The notes under the pieces were generated by a model that was not told the DNA's origin, did not search any database, and was given only the letters and a program-made list of their open reading frames with translations. Made by a program: the position numbers and the translations under genes. This document shows, one piece after another, positions 1-11,352 of a stretch of DNA of 64,000 nt. The first letter of the stretch is position 1, and each line of letters starts with the position of its first letter. The DNA comes from Gigaspora margarita (Eukaryota; Glomeromycota; Glomeromycetes; Diversisporales; Gigasporaceae), in NCBI GenBank assembly GCA_009809945.1, contig WTPW01000314.1, positions 369,394-433,393 on the forward strand, written 5' to 3'.

Positions 1-84
1 ATGCATTAGCCAAATTATTAGATATAATTCTGGCCAAAATTATAAAAAATTTTTTAATTAAAATTTTAAATTTGAAAAAATGCG

Positions 85-408
85 TTTGTCACCAGCAGTG
101 ACTATCACCGGAACATGATCGACCAATTAGATCTTGTAATGTTATGATCAAAACAAAACAAAGCGTCAAAACTTACTATTGTTAGGGTCAGTATTAGAGC
201 CATAGTTAGAGTTGGGGTAAAGCTTAGTATATAGTAAAATTTTGCAAGGAATTTTTTTTCGCATAAAAAAAAGTAGATTCATAGACAAAATTTTAAGTTA
301 GAAGCGATTTTTCAAAAAAATCAAAGTTTTTGTGTTTTTCACATTACACATGATCCTTTGATCTAATTGGTCGATCACATTCTGGTGACTGTTACCACCG
401 GTGACAAA
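85..408. repeat. MITE of the telomere-like-core family, copy 1
   Basis: Imperfect terminal inverted repeats of about 60 bp. The left arm begins TTTGTCACCAG and contains GATCGACCAATTAGATC; the right arm contains GATCTAATTGGTCGATC and ends GGTGACAAA. The interior has GGAATTTTTTTTC and TTTTAAGTTAGAAGC stretches that recur at 3830-4158 and, inverted, near 50320-50470 and 55535-55885. It encodes nothing. No clean target duplication was seen. Confidence 0.7.
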
Positions 409-1329
409 TAGATTCACTCTATAAATTTATATATAAATTTATATCAAATAACTTTTGATCTTTTGGACCAATTTGGATAATTTAACTACCAAAATAATCC
501 TCTCAAAGAAAGGATTCTAACAAATCTAAAATAATTAAAATCCAATTACAATTTGTATTACTATAAATATTATAATATTTTAATAAATACTATATAATAT
601 TATATAAATCTAAATTGATCTTATAATCTAGTAAGAGGAGCGCCATTTATCATCTGTTTTTTTGCTACTAAGAGGCTACCCCCTACCCCCCACCTGATCA
701 TCAAACACTGCGATTTGATTGGCTAAAATTATAAATTTTTAAAATTTTTTAAATTTTAATATTAAATAACCCTTGAACCAGTGATCCGTTTTGGATGATT
801 TTACTACCAAAATGCTCGCCTCAATGAGGCGATTCNAACGAGCCTAAAATCNTNAAANTCNNATNACNGGATCCNNAGATCNTTATAGATTTGTATTGCT
901 TTAATTATATAATTTTCGTATATATTAAAAATTATTATTAAAGAGCTTATAAACTTTAATATTAAATAATTCTTGAACCAGTGATCCGATTTGGGTGATT
1001 TTACTACCAAAATGCTCGTCTCAATGAGACAATTCTAATGAACCTAAAATCATTAAATTCTTATTACGGGATCCAGAGATCATTATAGATTTGTATTATT
1101 TTTAATATATTACAGTTGTCCTCCTATATAATCACCTACTTTATTTGAGGTTTTTTGGTGATTATGTAGAGGTGTAACTGAATAGAATTACTTCTATATA
1201 ATCACATACTATAAAATAAAATATATAATGTGATTTTAAAGAAGTAAATAAAAAATTTATATTTAATTTTTAATAGTGTTCATAGATCTAGTCTGAAGTC
1301 TGCAGACTGTCTAAGTCTAAATATATTTA

Positions 1330-3290
1330 TATGTATTTTTTGGTGCTAAACAAGTTTACTTAGTGTATGTAGTTGGAATTAATTAGTAAAATTTTGCGAA
1401 TCATAATATTTTATAGAATTTTATTAATAAAATTCTATAAAATCTAATAATTTAAGTCCTGTGAATCGATAGCGTAGTGGTTGTGCTCCCAGGACATTAG
1501 CTGTTCCTCACGCAAAGTCACTGGTTCAAGTCTTACGAAAGACTGAAGAATATTAATTTTTACGTTTGGCCATGAGACGGATATACTTGAACTAGGATGC
1601 TAGGACCACGTGTCGCAGCACAGCCACTTAAGAAAATTTCTTCAGGTTGGGTCCCTAATTAGGAAAAGGTAAATTTGGTTAAATCCCCTAGTTGAAATAG
1701 AATGGGTCGGCGAATTACAGTCAGCTGGACATATAAGGAAAATGGTAAATCTGGTTAAATCCCCTAGTTGAAATAAGATGGGTCAGTGGATTACAGTCAG
1801 CTGGACTTAATGAACACAAGGCATATTCTGATTAAATCCCCTAGTAAAAGCAGATCAACTGGTTGTAAACCGGTTGGAACAATTAGGAAAGTCCCTCGAA
1901 GAAAAACTGGTCCTGAACCAAACTCGGAAGGAAGTACCTGGGGCAGATGAAAAAAGGCTCTATACAAGCATGCTAGCGGAGTCACTTAACTCCTTAAAGT
2001 TGATCTATAGACACCAACGAACGGGCGAGGCGCACTGGGTGACAGGCCCGCTGGACTCAGCTAGGGAAATCAGATGAAGGAGGGGAGGGGCAGATTAGAC
2101 TTCATAGGACAATACAATAGATTAGGAAATAAGTTGTAGCACACAATGTAGGGGACTCGTGAGGTCCCTGTGATCACTGAATAATGGTTAATAAAAGACC
2201 ACAAACAGCGGATTCGGGAGATTGTGCCTGAATAAATTTAAAAAAAAAATCTTATAATTCACAAATTTTTATTAAGTAACTCTAACTTTATTCACTAAGT
2301 AAACTTGTTTAACACCTAAAAATACATCTAATCAGCAGAATTATTTTTATATTACTTAAAATTTAGAGAATAGATGCATAATTTGGATTTTTGATCAAAA
2401 AAGTCAAATTTAAGCATTTTTTCTCCAAATTTCAAGTAAAATAAAAAATATTCTACCAATCTAATATATTTTTAGGTGCTGAACAAGTGTACTTAGTGCA
2501 TCATATTAGAATTAATTAGTAAAATTTTGTGAATCATAAGATTTTATAGAATTTTGTTAATAAAATTCTATAAAATCTTATAATTCACAAAATTTTACTA
2601 ATTAACTCTAATTAATGCACTAAGAAATTTGTTCAGCACCTGAAAATACATTAAATCAGCAGAATTATTTTTATTTTACTTGAAAATTGGAGAATAGATG
2701 CTTAAATTTGGCTTTTTTGATCAAAAATCCAAAATTATGCATCTATTCTCTAAATTCCAAGTAAAATAAAAATAATTCTACTGATTTAATGTATTTTTAG
2801 ATACTGAACAAGTTTACTTAGTGCATAAAGTTAGGATTAATTAGTGAAATCTTGTGAATAATAAGATTTCATAGAATTCTATTAATAAAATTCTATAAAA
2901 TCTTATGATTTACAAAATTTCACTAATTAATTCTAACAAAATGCACTAAGTAAACTTGTTAAGCACCTAAAAATACATTAGGTCAGCAGAATATTTTTTA
3001 CTTTACTTGAATTATGGAAAAATGATGCTTAAATTTGGCTTTTTTGATCAAAAATTCAAAATTATGCATCTACTCTCTAAAATTTAAGTAAAATAAAAAT
3101 AATTATACCGATTTGATGTATTTTTAGGTGCTGAACAAGTTTGCTTAATGCATAAAGTTAGAATTATAAGATTTTATAGAATTTTATTAATAAAATTCTA
3201 TAAAATCTTATAATTCGCAAAATTTTACTAATTAATTCTAACTACATGCACTAAATAAACTTGTTAAGCACCAAAAAATACATTAAATAT
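1330..3290. repeat. 326-bp palindromic tandem satellite (about 4 units)
   Basis: Units begin at the GGTGCTGAACAAG-type word at 1341, 2474, 2799 and 3126. After removing the inserted SINE the periods are about 326, 325 and 327 bp. Each unit has two palindromes. One is about 190 bp, running from TTAGGTGCTGAACAAG through ATAAAATTCTATAAAATC to its complement. The other is about 140 bp, centred on TTTTTTGATCAAAAA near 2712-2735. The last unit is truncated at about 3290. Confidence 0.75.
1453..2245 (+). mobile_element. tRNA-headed SINE-like retroposon 1
   Basis: The head resembles a tRNA gene with pol III internal promoter boxes: box A TAGCGTAGTGG at 1470-1480 and box B GGTTCAAGTC at 1523-1532, 42 bp apart. 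The body is richer in G+C than its surroundings. It contains about two and a half tandem copies of a 70-75 bp repeat (about 1662-1850; each with TTAAATCCCCTAGTTGAAAT and ATTACAGTCAGCTGGAC). The 3' end runs into an A tract (2240-2249). It is flanked by 14-bp duplications with one mismatch, AAAATCTAATAATT at 1439-1452 and AAAATCTTATAATT at 2246-2259. It sits inside satellite unit 1 and so is younger than that array. It is not a functional tRNA. Confidence 0.72.
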
Positions 3291-3829
3291 ATTTANACTN
3301 NNACCAGTTTGCAGACTTTGGACCAGATCTGAACCAAACTCAGACTTGATAAAAAGTCTAAATATAAAAGTCTTAGACTCAGACTTGACTATAGTCTGGT
3401 TCAGGTCCGGTCTGTAGGAGCATTATGTTCAATAAAAAATGCGATTTTAAAGAAGTATTTTTCTTAATAAATTCATTTAAAAAAATTCTTATAAAATGTG
3501 ATAGTGACTATACTATTAATGTGACAATATAAAGGTATTTTTAATATTAAAAAAAACACCTGCATAAAATCATGTGATTATATAGAGGTTGTGATTATAT
3601 GGGAGGTGATTATATGGGAGGACGACTGTATATTAAAATAACACAAATCTATAATGATCTCTGGATTCTGTGATCAGAATTTAACAATTTTAGGTTCATT
3701 AGAATAGTCTCATTGAGACGAGCATTTTGGTAGTAAAATCATCCAAAATGGATGACTAGTTCAAGAGTTATTTAATATTAAAGTTTATAAGATCTTTAAT
3801 AATATATATGAAAATTTAGAATTAATCAT

Positions 3830-4158
3830 TTTGTAACCGTAGGTTACTGTAACCCATAACTAAGATCAGGTGTAATGTGACTATCAAAACAACTTTTCTA
3901 TAAGAATAAACCTATGCAATTAAGATTAGGGTTAGCGTGAAGCTAGGGGTTAGAGTAAGGCTATAGTATCTTAAAATTTAGCAAGGAATTTTTTTTGTTA
4001 GTACCCGAAAGGTAGTTTCCTATGTGAAATTTTAAGTTAGAAGCAATTTTTGACAAAACGAACACTTGCTTTGACTCTTCCCAAATGTGTAATGTTATAC
4101 CTGATCTTAGAATTCGATTGGTTTATTGGAATGCGGTTACAGTAACCACGGTTACAAA
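3830..4158. repeat. MITE of the telomere-like-core family, copy 2
   Basis: 24-bp terminal inverted repeats, near perfect: TTTGTAACCGTAGGTTACTG at the left and the complementary CAGTAACCACGGTTACAAA at the right. The interior resembles 85-408 (GGAATTTTTTTTG, TTTTAAGTTAGAAGCAATTTT, GTGTAATGT). The matching position in the left arm of the composite lacks this element, so it inserted after the arms formed. Confidence 0.72.
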
Positions 4159-4564
4159 TTTATTAACTCATGAAAATAATATAATTAAAGCAGTACAATC
4201 TATAACGATCTTGGGATCCTGTGATTGGATTTTGATGGTTTTAGGCTCTTGGAATCGCCTCATTGAGGCGAGCATTTTAGTAGTAAAATTATCCAAAACG
4301 GATCACTGGTTCAAGAGTTATTTAATATTAAATTTTAAATTTTTTAAAAATTTTTAAAAATTTTAATAATTTTAGCCAATCAAAAGTTATCTGCTATTAG
4401 GACCTGATAATTGTCTGACCCTCCCCCCACTCTAAAAATCAGATGATAAATGGTGCTCCCCTAATTGGATTTAATGATTTAGGGCTTGTTAAAATCCTCT
4501 CTTTAAGAGAATTATTTTTGTTATTAAATTATCTAAAATGGTTTAATAGATCAAAAGCTAGATA

Positions 4565-5020
4565 ATGTTAAAATTTTTTATTAATTAATATATAAATTTT
4601 TTGTACAATTTGATTGGCCAATAAGGTGTCAAATGTGGCTGGGTGGAGTAGCCCTTTAAGAAATAGAAATTACCTAATTTATAATAGCTCACTTAATAGA
4701 TAGTAATTTGATTAAGATAATGAATAAACTTTAAATTAATTCTAAAAGATTATATAAGTTACTGAAATTGCATAATTGAGAAAATTTATATATAAAATTA
4801 TATAATTCACATTGATCATATAATTGACCCTAGTAGAACTTGAATAATCTATATAAGCTTATAAATATTAAATATGAATGGAAAAATTTTACCTTTTTTT
4901 GAATTATATCATTCTCAAAAAAAAAATCAGAACTACTTTCTCTAAAAAAAATAATAAAAAATAGAACTATATTTTACATTTTCTAAAAAAAAAATTATTT
5001 TATAATTTTACTAGCAAATT
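4565..5020. other. AT-rich stretch without recognisable features
   Basis: Mostly A/T-rich single-copy-looking DNA with short A runs (4915-5000). No reading frame, inverted repeat or family match was visible. Confidence 0.6.
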
Positions 5021-5029
5021 ACACCTTTT

Positions 5030-5640
5030 TTTTTATTCCTTTCACTTCTAATTCCAACAATGCTACTCCACTAACAATTAAACCAATTATGTATGTAATA
5101 GAGCGCAGTCATTGAGGCATCCACTTGTGGTTAGGGCATAACTTTAAACTACTACCACTACTGTCTGAACCCAACTATTGTATGCACTACTTGTGCTCTT
5201 TTCAGGAGTATATATTCTTGGTCCGCAAAGTTAGTACTACTAGAAAATCCAAGTCTAAATGGGTGTGTCCATAATATAGATATTCCAGGTCTCTGTTTTC
5301 CTATAGTATTTTAGTTCTGCCTATTTCTATCTAGATTTATCATTGCTTTGCCATTTATCCTTTAGAAGTTGCACTAGCAGCTTGACTCCCATAAAGTTCG
5401 TATACCATCGATATGGCTCAGAAACAACTAGTTCTATTGTTATGGCCTGGACGCCGCTACCAACAAGCTGTTACAAGATTCTCATAGCCATATAGCTAAG
5501 TTGGTGACTTCAGTTATACCAAATTGGGTTCTAACTCAAAATTCAATTTTGCTCTTAGGCAGATTCAAACTGGCAACCTTCGATTAGTGATCTTGGAGCT
5601 TAGCTACTAAGCTATCAACCCTAAGGTCTACTAACATATT
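5030..5640 (-). mobile_element. tRNA-headed SINE-like retroposon 2 (minus strand)
   Basis: Read on the minus strand, the unit opens with a tRNA-like head: box A TAGCTTAGTAG at 5604-5614 and box B GTTTGAATCT at 5561-5570. A G+C-richer body of about 550 bp follows. A T run on the plus strand at about 5025-5034 may be the remains of the poly(A) tail. I could not find convincing target duplications, so the 3' limit is approximate. The head differs from those at 1453 and 8352, so this is a third family. Confidence 0.5.
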
Positions 5641-5779
5641 ACAAATATAAGATTTATAAAACCTTATTCTATTAATATTATTTTAAATATAGGCTTCTAG
5701 TTATTACTATTTTCAAATATAAATTTTTTATCCAATATCTACTTTTTAAATATAACTTTTTTTTTAAAAAAAGGACCTA

Positions 5780-6710
5780 TAGTGGTCTACCATATTATTG
5801 TAGACACTTTTTAAAAATTTATTACTCAGGATTGGGTAAGTAAAACAGCACAAAATTTATATCATATGTTCGGTAGATCACAAAATATAATATACTAAAA
5901 TTTGTGTAATTTAATTAAATTTTATAAAAGTTATGCAAAAAAAACTGTAAACATGTTTTTTTTATTTGACTGAAAATCCAAATTCAAATTTTTTTTTTAT
6001 ATATATTTTTTTTTTACAAAAAAAAAACTATTTTCATTTTAATGCTTTATAGGTCCTTCTTTTGCTTTGATACAAGCAGCAACCCAATCAGGCATACTTG
6101 TAATTAGCTTATGTTAATACTCAGGTGGTACATCAATCCATGCCTTTTTAGGATGTCTGGGCCTTTTTTTTTGCCTCTGCCCCCACCTGACAAAACTCTT
6201 GAATAATTTTGCACTACAGATTTGCTGCCCCAACAGCTGCTGCAACAGTACAAACTGAATCACCTCGGTAGTGGCCATAATTTATTGCATCCCTTTGGTT
6301 TTCTGTTAAATCTTTATAACTACTTATTGTTTTGTGAGAAAAAAAAAGATACGTATTATTATACCGATCTATTATACAAACCTAGCCTTTTTTATACTGC
6401 TCAACATTGGGATAATTTCATACTATATATGGGTGAAATTTTAAGCTAATCTAAAACAAGTACGATCTTTAGTGAATTTTTTAGTAAATCCAGAAAAATC
6501 CAAAAATTGATTTTTGGTCAAATCCAAAAATGGAAGTTCATTAAATTTCCTGCATATCTTCCACATAATCTAATGAAATCGTGTGAAATTTTAGTATATT
6601 GTACCTTGAGAACTGCTTAAAACATAATATAAATTTTGTGCTATATTTACTTACCCAAACCCAACTTATAAATTTTTAAAAAGTGTCTACAATAATATAG
6701 TAGGCCACTG
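5780..6710 (-). mobile_element. Tc1/mariner element, internally deleted
   Basis: Inverted repeats of roughly 200 bp. The left end reads TAGTGGTCTACCATATTATT and the right end is its complement, ending TAGGCCACTG. TA dinucleotides flank both ends (5778-5779 and 6711-6712), as expected for the TA target duplication of Tc1/mariner. The 931-bp element is much shorter than an autonomous copy and keeps only the two ends of a transposase gene on the minus strand. Confidence 0.75.
6039..6320 (-). pseudogene. Tc1/mariner transposase remnant (N and C termini only)
   Basis: On the minus strand, reading across stops, an N-terminal piece resembles the start of the Tc1 helix-turn-helix (DLTENQRDAINYGHYRG then VAAAVGAANL). 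It is followed almost directly by a C-terminal piece (PRHPKKAWIDVPPEY, then LITSMPDWVAACIKAKGGPI). The latter matches the usual Tc1 tail of the form SMP-R-AVIKAKGG. The catalytic DDE core that should lie between is missing, so this is a deletion derivative that could only move in trans. Assignment is from recognised family motifs. Confidence 0.65.
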
Positions 6711-6744
6711 TATATTAGCAATTTTTCAAATATGATCTCATATA

Positions 6745-6938
6745 GATTGTTTGGGTCCTATTCTAGTTATATTGCATAATTTATCTTATTCTATTGTATA
6801 ATTTTGGATACCCTAGTCTATGGATATATACTAATCATATGATTTTTATATATCAATAATCACATAATAAAAATATCAAGTTAACTAGAGTGTCCAGAAT
6901 AATGCAATATAATGAGATAAATTATACAAACAAACTGA
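6745..6938. repeat. MITE-like inverted repeat
   Basis: The left arm has TATAATTTTGGATACCCTAG and the right arm the inverse of TTGCATTATTCTGGACACTC, with TATAATTTATCT shared near the ends. The arms are imperfect and the left one appears to carry a short insertion. The TTGCATAATCCTGAACACTC word in the tandem duplication at 7811-8173 is related. Confidence 0.45.
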
Positions 6939-7218
6939 TCAATTATGTAATTTTTATTATTGTACAATATATTAATATAATTAGTTCTATTCAAAATTTT
7001 TTTGATGTTTACTAAAAATTTTATATCAACTATACTTGTAAATTAAGTTCATTTATTTTTATTCATTTTTTATTTCAGAACTTTTTGAAACTTATTTTTT
7101 GCCATTTTTCTTATTGTATATTTTATGTAATTAGTTTTATTTTTTAGAATTTTTTAGAAATTTACTAGCCTCAACTATTTATAATCTAAGCTCATTCATT
7201 TTATACTTTGGAACTATA

Positions 7219-7470
7219 CATGGGGTGAGTCAATAGAAATCAAGCAAATTGTTTTTAATACTTTTTTTAAAAATTTAAATCAAGATAATTTAACAAAAAC
7301 TTGATCAAATTTAATAAAATTTTTTTAAATTAATTCTACAGGTTTATAAAATTAATTTAAAAAAATTGTTATCAAATTTGATTAAATTTTTGTTAAGTTG
7401 TTTTTGTTCAAAGTTTCAAAAAAATTTTATTATAAAAAATTTGCTTGATTTCTATTGACTTACCCCCACA
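7219..7470. repeat. TA-flanked MITE (252 bp)
   Basis: Inverted repeats of about 32 bp. The left side starts CATGGGGTGAGTCAATAG and the right side is the inverse of TGTGGGGGTAAGTCAATAG; both continue AAATCAAGCAAATT. TA flanks both ends (7217-7218, 7471-7472), suggesting a Tc1/mariner-type non-autonomous element. The interior is AT-rich with no coding sequence. Confidence 0.68.
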
Positions 7471-7810
7471 TAGTAACAAAATTATTTTGGGTTTTGGGAC
7501 CCAAAATTAAAAAATTTTTCTGAATTGTTTTTGATCTATTTTACTTAAACCTAAAATTTTTTGATATTTTTTTTTGAATAGACAAAAATATAAGAAATAT
7601 AATTATATAAATTTTATTTGCTCTTTTTTATAAAAAATTTTAATTTATTTTACAAAACCCAAAATAGGCATTTTTCAAAAATCAATTTTGGTGGCATCTT
7701 GGTTGAAACTTTTGAACTTATCTTTTATCACCAAAATTACAAATTTAAAAAATTGCCAAATAAAGTTAATATACTTCCAACAACTAATTATATTTATTTA
7801 TATAATTTAT

Positions 7811-8173
7811 ACTTTTATTTGCTTGATTATTCAAAGTATATATAATGTGAAAAACTGGTAAATTATATGCATATTATGCTTTTGCATAATCCTGAACACT
7901 CTAACTTCAAGCTATTGAAGTAGAATTTTCTTATTTATTGACAAATCTATTCAATATAATTGATGAAATTTGTTAAAATAAATTCTGTGATTACTTTTAT
8001 TTGCTTGATTATTCAAAGTATATATGATGTGAAAAATTGGTAAATTATGTGCATATTATGCTTTTGCATAATCCTGAACACTCTAACTTCAAGCTATTGA
8101 AGTAGAATTTTCTTAATTATTGACAAATCTATTCAAAATAATTGATGAAATTTGTTAAAATAATTTCTGTGAT
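7811..8173. repeat. Recent 182-bp tandem duplication
   Basis: Copy 1 (7811-7992) and copy 2 (7993-8173) differ at only a handful of positions and both end in CTGTGATT. The unit holds a short palindrome, TATTATGCTTTTGCATAAT. The high identity suggests a recent event or an assembly duplication. Confidence 0.8.
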
Positions 8174-8351
8174 TTAGTAGAATTTATTTAAAAAAATTTT
8201 TATAAAATTCATTTAGATTATTGTTAAAAAATTTTCATTCAAAGTTTGAAAAAAAATTTTAACATCTTGTAAAAATAGCTATAGCAAAAATTTTTTTAAA
8301 ATTTAAATATAATTTTTTTGACAACTACTTGATAGAATTTGATAAAAATTT

Positions 8352-9456
8352 AGGTTGGGGCCCTATAGTCTAGTAGTCTAGACGCCCAAAACCCACAGCC
8401 AAGGCCTCTAGTTCAAATTCTACTAGAAGCAGTTTCTAGAAATATTTGAAAGCATGCCCTGTGGAAGCCCATGTGAAGTATGAATTTGGTTAGAAATTTC
8501 TGAAAGGAGATTCATTGTGGAGAGTTGGCACTACGTGTGACTGTTGTCACAGAAGGTTCAGTTACATGAAGGCTGCACGCATAAATTCTTGGCAAGGGAA
8601 ATACAAGATGGCACCAATAACTCTAAGGTGGTCTTGGGATCTTGATTGGGAAGGTAGTACAACTGTAACATGAACTTGAGTAGTAAGAAAAGTGGTGAAC
8701 ACAAAGGGATCTGTAGTAAAGAATTGGCCCAACCAGATAAGGAACACCTCTGGCACCGGAACCAAACCTAAATTGGAAGGAAGCTACTACTATAAAGGCA
8801 GATCTGCAAATTGGGGATACGAACAAATAACGAATCACCCAGTAGGAAGTACAATGTACGAAATAAAGTTCTATGGCCTAACCAATGGTAGAACACCAAC
8901 TGCTCCACAGAAAGTTGGAAGTAGTACAGAAATGTATTACGAAATCTAGTTGGGAGTAGCTGGTTTGCCAGTTACGCAATATAGCCAGTGCTCATCTACC
9001 TTTAGGGGAAGTATTTGCTTAACCAATCCAGATAGCATATCTGTAGTAATATATGATAGACTACTGAGAGTTGTCAGGCGAAGCATTGTGCAAGTACCCC
9101 TCCGCTAGCATACAGGTAATCTCAGGACACCAAGGTTTAGGAAGTAACTATGAGGTTACGATTGTCTGGGCAAGACTGCTGCACCTACTTGGAAGTAAAG
9201 ATCTACTATATGAGAGAAGCAGAGAATATAGTAAGTTAGTGGAATAACAAAATAGAGAGTAGTACCAAAAATCCAGGTTGTACAGAAGGTGGGGTATGGA
9301 AAACTCTGGTAGGTTTAGGTCACAGATAGTCAAGAATATCTGAGCCTATTGTCTTAAAATAGAGTATACTACTGTATCACATAATATATACAAACATATA
9401 CTTAATAAAAAGTCTCGAGGCAAGACCTCACCTTAAAAAAAAAAAAAAAAAAAAAA
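8352..9456 (+). mobile_element. tRNA-headed SINE-like retroposon 3, 1.1 kb, intact target duplications
   Basis: Box A-like TAGTCTAGTAG at 8366-8376 and box B-like AGTTCAAATTC at 8410-8420 form a tRNA-like head. The 1-kb body is strikingly G+C-richer than its surroundings and has a few chance reading frames (for example 8692-8949). A 22-base A run at 9435-9456 ends the unit. It is bracketed by perfect 17-bp duplications of GAATTTGATAAAAATTT at 8335-8351 and 9457-9473. That is the signature of LINE-machinery retroposition. At 1105 bp it is far longer than a usual SINE. No LINE ORF is visible inside. Confidence 0.8.
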
Positions 9457-9474
9457 GAATTTGATAAAAATTTT

Positions 9475-10600
9475 TTATAATAAGTGAATTTACTAAACAA
9501 ATTTTTATTGAATTCTATCAAACAGTAATTAAAAACTTTTAATTCAAGTTTAGAAAAAATTTTGCTATGGCTATTAAAGGTATTGAAAACTTTTCCAAAC
9601 TTTGAATGAAACTTTCTCAACAACAATCCATTAGAATTTGTTAAAAAAAATTTTAAATGAATTCTACTAATTTATAGAATTGATTTAAAAAATATTTAAT
9701 CAAATTTATTAGGAGTTATTAAAAAATTTTGCTATAGTTATATATTGAAAAATTTTTTAAACTTTGGACAAACAGTTTTTGACAACTATCTAATTGAATT
9801 TGATGAAAATTTTTTTAAATAAATTCTATCAAATTCTATGAATACATATTTTCAATCTTTAGATAGCTTACTTTTAGATAAACTAGTAGACTATACTAAG
9901 GTCTTTGATTCTATAACACAATTTTATTAAGATTGGCTATTTGGTAATGAAGTATTCTATACCAAAGATATAGGTATTCAATCAAATATCCATATATTAT
10001 TGTTGACAAAGTCAACAAAGAAAGTTTATATTTAATTGATACTAAGCAATAGATCTTATTAGATAGAATTACTTTTTTGCTATATAGACATTGGCAAATA
10101 ATAGTATATAAGAATATAATAAAAGCTAATAAATTCTATTAAGTAGCTAAAAAAAGACTATAATATGCAATCTTTTAATAAAATATCAAAATAAAAGTAT
10201 ATACACATATCTAGTATATTTATAAAAGCTAAACTAGTAATAGATAAGTTATAAATTATATAGTTAATATTTTTTCAAATATAATTATTTAATTATTACT
10301 AGTTTTTGTTGCAAGCTCAAAAAAACAATATATAGTTATCAGTTATTTTTTTTTAAAAAAAAAAGTTCACTTCTTTTCTGGCTTTGAGCAAGAAATGTAA
10401 TAAGGCAGATTGGTAATATTTAATCACAGATCACAATATCATGGAACTACTGCACTATATACTGCACTTTGTATAATATAGTATATAACCTCGAGAGTAT
10501 ACTCTTATAAAAAATATTATTATATAATATTGGTATTGTTATCAAAATAGTTTGAGTTAAAAAGTATTGTTGTTTTTACAATTGCAAGAAGACAAACTTT
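9475..10600. other. AT-rich DNA with faint decayed coding signal
   Basis: 9475-9840 repeats the AATTTGATAAAAATTTTT / ACAACTAC theme seen at 8180-8350, so the SINE landed in a repeated AT-rich unit. Around 9990-10140 one plus-strand frame gives a broken peptide (VNKESLYLIDTK, ITFLLYRHWQIIVYK) that I do not recognise. Nothing else is supported. Confidence 0.45.
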
Positions 10601-11060
10601 AGTAATTAAAATTTTTATCAATTTTCCATACTTTATTTTCTAGACCAAGCTTATAAACAAGGCTTTTTAAATTATTATTAATCCAATTAGATAACTTTAG
10701 TTTTTTCTGATTATTGTAAAAGTTAGTAGAGATGGACATAGTATAAAATTTATTAACTTACCTTCTAATTTAACTATTTTAGCTTCAAGAGAAAGAACTG
10801 TAATTTTATCAAAAAATTAAGCTTTTTGTGCCAAGGCTTGTTCAGAAGTAATTTGTGATTTAAGCTTTATATTAGCTAAATATTAGCTAACTAAACTTAT
10901 ATTAATGTATTTACTTGCTCTAAATATATATTTAGCAGGTCTTTATATTTATTAGCAATATCAAAAAGAGTTTTGATACTATTATACAATGCTTTCTCAA
11001 GTTCTAATTTATGAATGCTACCTAGCTAATACTCTGAGGATGTGATTATCTAGTAAATCC
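10600..11060 (-). pseudogene. Decayed coding remnant with coiled-coil character
   Basis: Reading the minus strand across stops and frameshifts gives peptides such as KALYNSIKTLFDIANKYKD, LLNIYLEQVNTLI and VLSLEAKIVKLEGKLINF. These have the heptad pattern of a coiled coil. No catalytic motif is visible. It may belong to a retroelement gag or a transposon accessory protein; I cannot name it. Confidence 0.35.
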
Positions 11061-11241
11061 TAACTGTCTCTCTATTCTTAATATTTCTAAAGATATATAT
11101 ATTGAGCGTATTTTTTTTAGCTTAGTTATTAGTATACTAAAAATAAATTATAAGTAAATTTTTTGGATTAAATAAACTAATTGTATTGAATATATTGAAT
11201 GAACTAAATATATTGATTTTACCAAATAAATCAAATTGACT

Positions 11242-11352
11242 AGAATTCTGAAATATACATAGATAGGTTAGATTAATTATAAAAGATCTGCATAAAAACC
11301 CCCAAAATAAGCAAACTAATACCTGATCTATCTATGTATATTTTAGTGTTCT
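11242..11352. repeat. AGGACCC-family MITE, short degenerate copy
   Basis: The left end AGAATTCTGAAATATACATA and right end TATGTATATTTTAGTGTTCT are inverted copies, followed inward by GATAGGTTAGAT / ATCTATC. It is a diverged short member of the family seen intact at 14601-14780. Flanking 8-mers (AATTGACT, AATTTACC) agree at 5 of 8 positions. Confidence 0.6.

Larger units (their letters stand above)
445..4562. mobile_element. Nested inverted-arm composite element (fold-back)
   Basis: Successive blocks on the left reappear inverted on the right in reverse order. Blocks 450-540 / 4465-4560, 625-830 / 4257-4465, 970-1090 / 3640-3790, 1100-1260 / 3430-3640 and 1325-1440 / 3170-3300 pair up, so most of 4.1 kb could fold into one long hairpin. 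The arms carry the TACCAAAATG ... CTCAATGAG module and C-rich tracts (CCCCCTACCCCCC near 670-690, opposite CCCTCCCCCCAC near 4420). The centre is a 326-bp satellite interrupted by a SINE, and the right arm carries an extra MITE (3830-4158). Several N bases fall in the left arm (835-890) and near 3296. It could be one large fold-back transposon or MITEs inserted symmetrically into one another. Confidence 0.65.

Noticed and set aside
1460-1540. tRNA gene
   Set aside because: A and B boxes are present but the acceptor stem does not pair convincingly and the unit continues into a SINE body with an A tail. The same applies at 5561-5640 (minus) and 8352-8425.
4085-4357. 90-codon frame
   Set aside because: Spans a MITE end and a fold-back arm; sequence explained by repeats.
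8692-8949. 85-codon frame inside SINE 3
   Set aside because: Lies within a retroposon body with overlapping frames on the other strand; no recognisable motif.
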